Positions 59,301-64,000 of a stretch of DNA of 64,000 bases are shown in pieces. Under the pieces are notes generated by a model that ran no database searches, was not told where the DNA came from, and saw only the letters and a list, made by a program, of their open reading frames with translations. The position numbers were made by a program, and so were the translations under genes. Every line of letters starts with the position of its first letter. The stretch's first letter is position 1. The DNA is from Tubulanus polymorphus. Lineage: Eukaryota; Nemertea; Palaeonemertea; Tubulaniformes; Tubulanidae. The stretch covers positions 310,001 through 374,000 of the forward strand of contig NC_134026.1 of NCBI RefSeq assembly GCF_964204645.1. The letters are read 5' to 3'.

Positions 59301-62300
59301 GCACCGTACGGTAAAATGTTAATAACTGATTCAGAGCGGTACTGATGCTGAATAGAGGATGTACAGGGGTGTCCCGTGTTCAAACCCATCAATTGCTGTG
59401 ATTCAGAGTGGTCCTGATGGATAAAGGATGAACAGGGGTGTACCGACCGTACAGTGCTGCCGCAATGCTCATCGTTAGCGGGATTTTCATACACTAACTA
59501 AAGTCAACTCTGGCAATCGACGTGCTGTCCAGTTATACTCCGTGACCTTTGCTTGCCAGAGTTGACTAACGTTAGTGTATAAAAATTCCTCTAACGATGA
59601 GTTTAGAGGCAGCACCATACGGTAAAATGTTGATAACTGATTCAGAGTGGTCCTGATGCTGAATAGAGGATGTACGGGATGTCTCTGGTTCAAACCCTTC
59701 AATTGCTGTGATTCAGAGTGGACCTGATGCTGAATAGAGGATGTACGGGGGTGTCTCGGGTTCAAACCCATCAATTGCTGTGATTCAGAGTGGTCCTGAT
59801 GGATAAAGGATGTACAGGGGTGTCCCGACCGTACAGTGCTGCCGCTATGCTCATCGTTAGCGGGATTTTCATACACTAACTAAAGTCAACTCTGGCAATC
59901 GACGTGCTGCCGAGTTGTACTCCGTGACCTTAGCTTGCCAGGGTTGACTAACGTTAGTGTATAAAAATTCCGCTAACGATGAGTATAGAGGCAGCACCGT
60001 ACGGTAAAATGTTGATAACTGATTCAGAGTGGTCCTGATGCTGAATAGAGGATGTACAGGGGTGTCCCGTGTTCAAACCCATCAATTGCTATGATTCAGA
60101 GTGGTCCTGATGCTGAATAGAGGATGTACAGGGGTGTCTCGGGTTTAAACCCAGTAATTACTGATACTGATTCAGAGTCGTCCTGATGCTGAATAGAGGA
60201 TGAACAGGGGTGTCTCGGGTTTAAACCCAGTAATTACTGATACTGATTCAGAGTGGTCCTGATGCTGAATAGAGGATGTACAGGGTTATCCCGGGTTCAA
60301 ACCCATCAATTGCTGTGATTCAGAGTGGTCCTGATGGATAAAGGATTAACAGGGGTATCCCAGGTTCAAACCCATCAATTGCTGTGATTCAGAGTGGTCC
60401 TGATGCTGAATAGAGGATGTACGGGGGTATCCCGGGTTCAAACCCATCAATTGCTGTGATTCAGAGTGGTCCTGATGGATAAAGGATTAACAGGGGTATC
60501 CCAGGTTCAAACCCATCAATTGCTGTGATTCAGAGTGGTCCTGATGGATAAAGGATGAACAGGGGTATCCCGGGTTCAAACCCATCAATTGCTGTGATTC
60601 AGAGTGGTCCTGATGGATAAAGGATGAACAGGGGTGTACCGACCGTACAGTGCTGCCGCTATGCTGATCGTTAGCGGGATTTTCATACACTAACTAAAGT
60701 CAACTCTGGCAATCGACGTGCTGTCCAGTTGTACTCCGTGACCTTAGCTTGCCAGAGTTGACAAACGTTAGTGTATAAAAATTCCTCTAACGATGAGCAT
60801 AGAGGCAGCACCGTACGGTAAAATGTTGATAACTGATTCAGAGCGGTACTGATGCTGAATAGAGGATGTACAGGCGTATCCCGTGTTCAAATCCATCAAT
60901 TGCTGTGATTCAGAGTGGTCCTGATGCTGAATAGAGGATGAACAGGGGTATCCCGGGTTCAAACCCATCAATTGCTGTGATTTAGAGTGGTCCTGATGGA
61001 TAAAGGATGAACAGGGGTGTACCGACCGTACAGTGCTGCCGCTATGCTCATCGTTAGCGGGATTTCCATACACTAACTAAAGTCAACTCTGGCAATCGAC
61101 GTGCTGTCCAGTTGTACTCCGTGACCTTAGCTTGCCAGAGTTGACTAACGTTAGTGTATAAAAATTCCTCTAACGATGAGCATAGAGGCAGCACCGTACG
61201 GTAAAATGTTGATAACTGATTCAGAGCGGTACTGATGCTGAATAGAGGATGTACAGGGGTATCCCGTGTTCAAACCCATCAATTGCTGTGATTCAGAGTG
61301 GTCCTGATGCTGAATAGAGGATGTACAGGGGTATCCCGGGTTCAAACCCATCAATTGCTGTGATTCAGAGTGGTCCTGATGGATAAAGGATTAACAGGGG
61401 TATCCCAGGTTCAAACCCATCAATTGCTGTGATTCAGAGTGGTCCTGATGCTGAATAGAGGATGTACGGGGGTATCCCGGGTTCAAACCCATCAATTGCT
61501 GTGATTCAGAGTGGTCCTGATGGATAAAGGATTAACAGGGGTATCCCAGGTTCAAACCCATCAATTGCTGTGATTCAGAGTGGTCCTGATGGATAAAGGA
61601 TGAACAGGGGTATCCCGGGTTCAAACCCATCAATTGCTGTGATTCAGAGTGGTCCTGATGGATAAAGGATGAACAGGGGTGTACCGACCGTACAGTGCTG
61701 CCGCTATGCTGATCGTTAGCGGGATTTTCATACACTAACTAAAGTCAACTCTGGCAATCGACGTGCTGTCCAGTTGTACTCCGTGACCTTAGCTTGCCAG
61801 AGTTGACAAACGTTAGTGTATAAAAATTCCTCTAACGATGAGCATAGAGGCAGCACCGTACGGTAAAATGTTGATAACTGATTCAGAGCGGTACTGATGC
61901 TGAATAGAGGATGTACAGGCGTATCCCGTGTTCAAATCCATCAATTGCTGTGATTCAGAGTGGTCCTGATGCTGAATAGAGGATGTACGGGGGTATCCCG
62001 GGTTCAAACCCATCAATTGCTGTGATTCAGAGTGGTCCTGAGGCTGAATAGAGGATGTGCAGGGGTATCCCGTGTTCAAACCCATCAATTGCTGTGATTC
62101 CGAGTTGTCCTGATGGATAAAGGATGTACAGGGGTGTCCCGGGTTCAAACCCATCAATTGCTGTGATTCAGAGTGGTCCTGAGGCTGAATAGAGGATGTG
62201 CAGGGGTATCCCGGGTTCAAACCCATCAATTGCTGTGATTCAGAGTGGTCCTGATGGATAAAGGATGAACAGGGGTGTACCGACCGTACAGTGCTGCCGC

Positions 62301-62354
62301 TATGCTCATCGTTAGCGGGATTTTCATACACTAACTAAAGTCAACTCTGGCAAC
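53317..62354. repeat. 9-kb satellite of 69/72-bp B-box-bearing monomers with embedded foldback elements
   Basis: The monomer is GGGTATCCCGGGTTCAAACC, then CATCAATTGCTGTGATTCAG and AGTGGTCCTGATG, closed by either GATAAAGGATGAACAG (69 bp) or CTGAATAGAGGATGTACAG (72 bp). I estimate 80-90 monomers. Most hold GGTTCAAACCC, matching the Pol III B-box pattern GGTTCRANNCC. At irregular intervals a 178-bp foldback element interrupts them (15 left arms, 14 right arms). Long minus-strand frames exist only because the lengths are multiples of three. The array ends abruptly in the middle of a foldback element at about 62,354. Confidence 0.95.
53540..53717. mobile_element. 178-bp foldback/MITE unit, first of 15 in the satellite
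   Basis: The left arm ACCGTACAGTGCTGCCGCTA, TGCTCATCGTTAGCGGGATT, T.CATACACTAACTAAAGTC, AACTCTGGCAA pairs with the reverse complement of the right arm, which ends GAGGCAGCACCGTACGGT. Arms are about 70 bp with about 40 bases between. Further copies begin near 54,080, 54,910, 56,000, 56,390, 57,345, 57,870, 58,535, 59,135, 59,445, 59,825, 60,640, 61,025, 61,685 and 62,280 (the last lacks its right arm). The terminus also occurs alone at 21373-21388. Confidence 0.85.
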
Positions 62355-62467
62355 TTCCAATAAAATACTATCTGAGAAGAGCAACAGAATTCCATTATTG
62401 AATTTTGAATTTTTTTATTATTCATTTAAGAAATGATAAGTGACTAATATAGTCACATACACACTGA

Positions 62468-62621
<154 letters not shown>

Positions 62622-62958
62622 CTTTCCAAATCCACGAAGATTGATAGAGAAAATGACTATTGAAATAAGATCTTTTACAACGACGACAAATGCTTCATTC
62701 TTACTAACAAGAATTATGAATATATCTATCCCTCTTTCTCATTTACATAAATATACTAAATTATACAGTGTAGCATATACATAGATTGAAGCTTTCAGAT
62801 TCCACATATGTATATACTTAACTGTTGTTTTCAGATCATTCCAGCATTTACTTAAACATCAACAATAATTCAATTGATTTCCCTATTTTGAACCATCCAA
62901 TATGAAAACTATGATATGCATTATAATCTACAGAACTGTACTTGCATTTTTGATAATA

Positions 62959-63117
62959 CAGTTAACCTCGCCTTACTCAGATTTTCCAAGAACTCGCAAA
63001 AAATGAAATCATTTTTCTGACCTACGAACGCATTTCCTATCCTTAACTTGAACTTTTGCTAAGCTCGGACAAATTTTGCTGGTCCCAGTTCGTCCCGAGT
63101 TAGGGCGAGGTTTACTG
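62959..63117. mobile_element. Pogo/Tigger-like MITE, 159 bp
   Basis: Terminal inverted repeats CAGTTAACCTCGCCTTA and, reversed, CAGTAAACCTCGCCCTAA. TA flanks the left end; the right flank is CA, which could be a mutated TA. Internal sequence is non-coding. Confidence 0.65.
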
Positions 63118-63426
63118 CATCTCTAAAACGATTTGGCTCGGTGATTTGGAATTTCATTCAATTCGTGGGACCTGAATTAGTTCATTTGAATCAGATTCAT
63201 TAAACGGAACTGGCCTCAGAATATGTCAATAATCCCTCTTTCTATGTGGGTCGATAAGAACACGAAGGCCAATCCTTGGATGATGTAGAGTTTCGAGAAA
63301 AAGGTGAAATCAAGAAAATATACATTTGAATTTGGATGCACTTTTTTTAGAGAAATATTGTCAATATCGCTGATTGCTGATCCACTGTCTAGAGCGACCT
63401 CAATGGGATAGCAGAGATCCAAACTA

Positions 63427-63447
63427 CCCCCCCCCCCCCCCCCCCCC
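63427..63447. repeat. Poly(C) run
   Basis: About 21 consecutive C. A simple tract of uncertain length. Confidence 0.9.
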
Positions 63448-63494
63448 GCCCTCCCTGACTATCAACTGGTACAGATATTATCAATTTAACAGTA

Positions 63495-63609
63495 CAGTAG
63501 ACTCTGCTTGCTTCAGATCTTGTAGGTGTAAATTCCAAGGCAGTCTGAACAGGGATGGAGGGTTAAGAAAATCTGTAGTATATTGTCCGGGGCTAAACAG
63601 AGTCTACTG
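63495..63609. mobile_element. Pogo/Tigger-like MITE, 115 bp
   Basis: Perfect terminal inverted repeats CAGTAGACTCTG / CAGAGTCTACTG flanked by TA at 63493-63494 and 63610-63611. A GCAGAGTCTACTGCA stretch near 30,921-30,935 is a possible half copy. The rest, 63,612-64,000, shows no gene. Confidence 0.75.
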
Positions 63610-64000
63610 TAGTAGCTATTTTACTCCTATTACATCAACCCATCACACATCGATGAACTGTATTTTTCTCATACATGCATTTATATAGAAACTATCACTT
63701 CACTAAACAACAGTAAAGATTTGAGCTTCCATAAACAACATTCAATTATACAACACATTATCATATTACACATTTACTGACAATTTATAAGACAACATTT
63801 TCACAACACTAAACTCTTTACTCCATGCACGCACATGATACAAACGTATTTCTAAATTTAAATGGACAGAATCTGATTTTTACATTTTCGCCATCGTGAA
63901 ATTTTACTGTAAAAATATTGCGAAATATGCGAAGTATCTATGACTACAACAAACGAACGATGGATGAACCTCCGATCCTGCTACAACTATAATACATTCA

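Noticed and set aside
53301-62331. Many minus-strand open frames with repeated HSESQQLMGLNPGYPC peptides
   Set aside because: They follow from 69/72-bp non-coding monomers. Frames start inside the foldback arm, have no splice logic and no family match.

Overview
The window looks like nuclear DNA of an invertebrate animal. It is AT-rich. Its genes are cut into short exons with GT-AG (once GC-AG) introns, two genes are clear animal orthologues (SEPSECS and TTC1), and there are microsatellites, tRNA-derived SINE fragments, pogo-like and hAT-like MITEs, and large satellite blocks. I cannot name the phylum from sequence alone; a spiralian would fit, but that is only a guess. No bacterial-style operons, CRISPR arrays or rRNA are visible. 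All gene models below were built by hand from reading frame, splice sites and intron phase.

The gene-rich part is 1-33,200. At the left end two paralogous MAM-like genes are divergently transcribed: one on the minus strand (363-2479, 3' end outside or not found) and one on the plus strand (3442-6255, complete, 308 aa, one transmembrane segment). They share the same intron phases. After a 29-bp minisatellite (6988-7678) comes the most interesting gene, at 10,266-12,713. It encodes a 282-aa secreted protein with a signal peptide, a furin site and about 200 mature residues that read as four amphipathic helices. Its three coding introns are all phase 0 and sit where introns sit in vertebrate class I helical cytokine genes. 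Next are a 205-aa single-pass membrane protein on the minus strand (15,389-16,784), SEPSECS on the minus strand (17,612-21,215, 10 coding exons, 495 aa) and TTC1 on the plus strand (21,941-23,653, 343 aa). SEPSECS and TTC1 are head to head over a short shared promoter. A gene with a CCAAT/CRE/TATA promoter at 24.5 kb encodes an unrecognised, basic, Thr/Pro-rich, probably nuclear protein of 318 aa. Its 6.9-kb intron holds a decayed BEL/Pao-like retroelement.

From 33.2 kb to the right end I find no convincing gene. The stretch is built of tandem repeats: a 123-bp triplication (33.66 kb), AT-rich about 65-bp repeats (36 kb), a 62-bp repeat (37.5-38.1 kb), a pyrimidine tract (40.5 kb), a 71-bp repeat (41.4-42.2 kb), a two-component higher-order repeat of 153/154-bp and about 158-bp units (43.4-50.2 kb), and a 9-kb satellite (53.3-62.35 kb). 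The 9-kb satellite mixes 69/72-bp monomers, each carrying a Pol III B-box-like motif, with 15 copies of a 178-bp foldback element. Long open frames in these blocks arise because many repeat lengths are multiples of three.

Functionally, SEPSECS makes Sec-tRNA for selenoproteins, TTC1 is a TPR co-chaperone adaptor, and the MAM-like and cytokine-like proteins are extracellular or cell-surface products. I see no evidence that these genes form one pathway.
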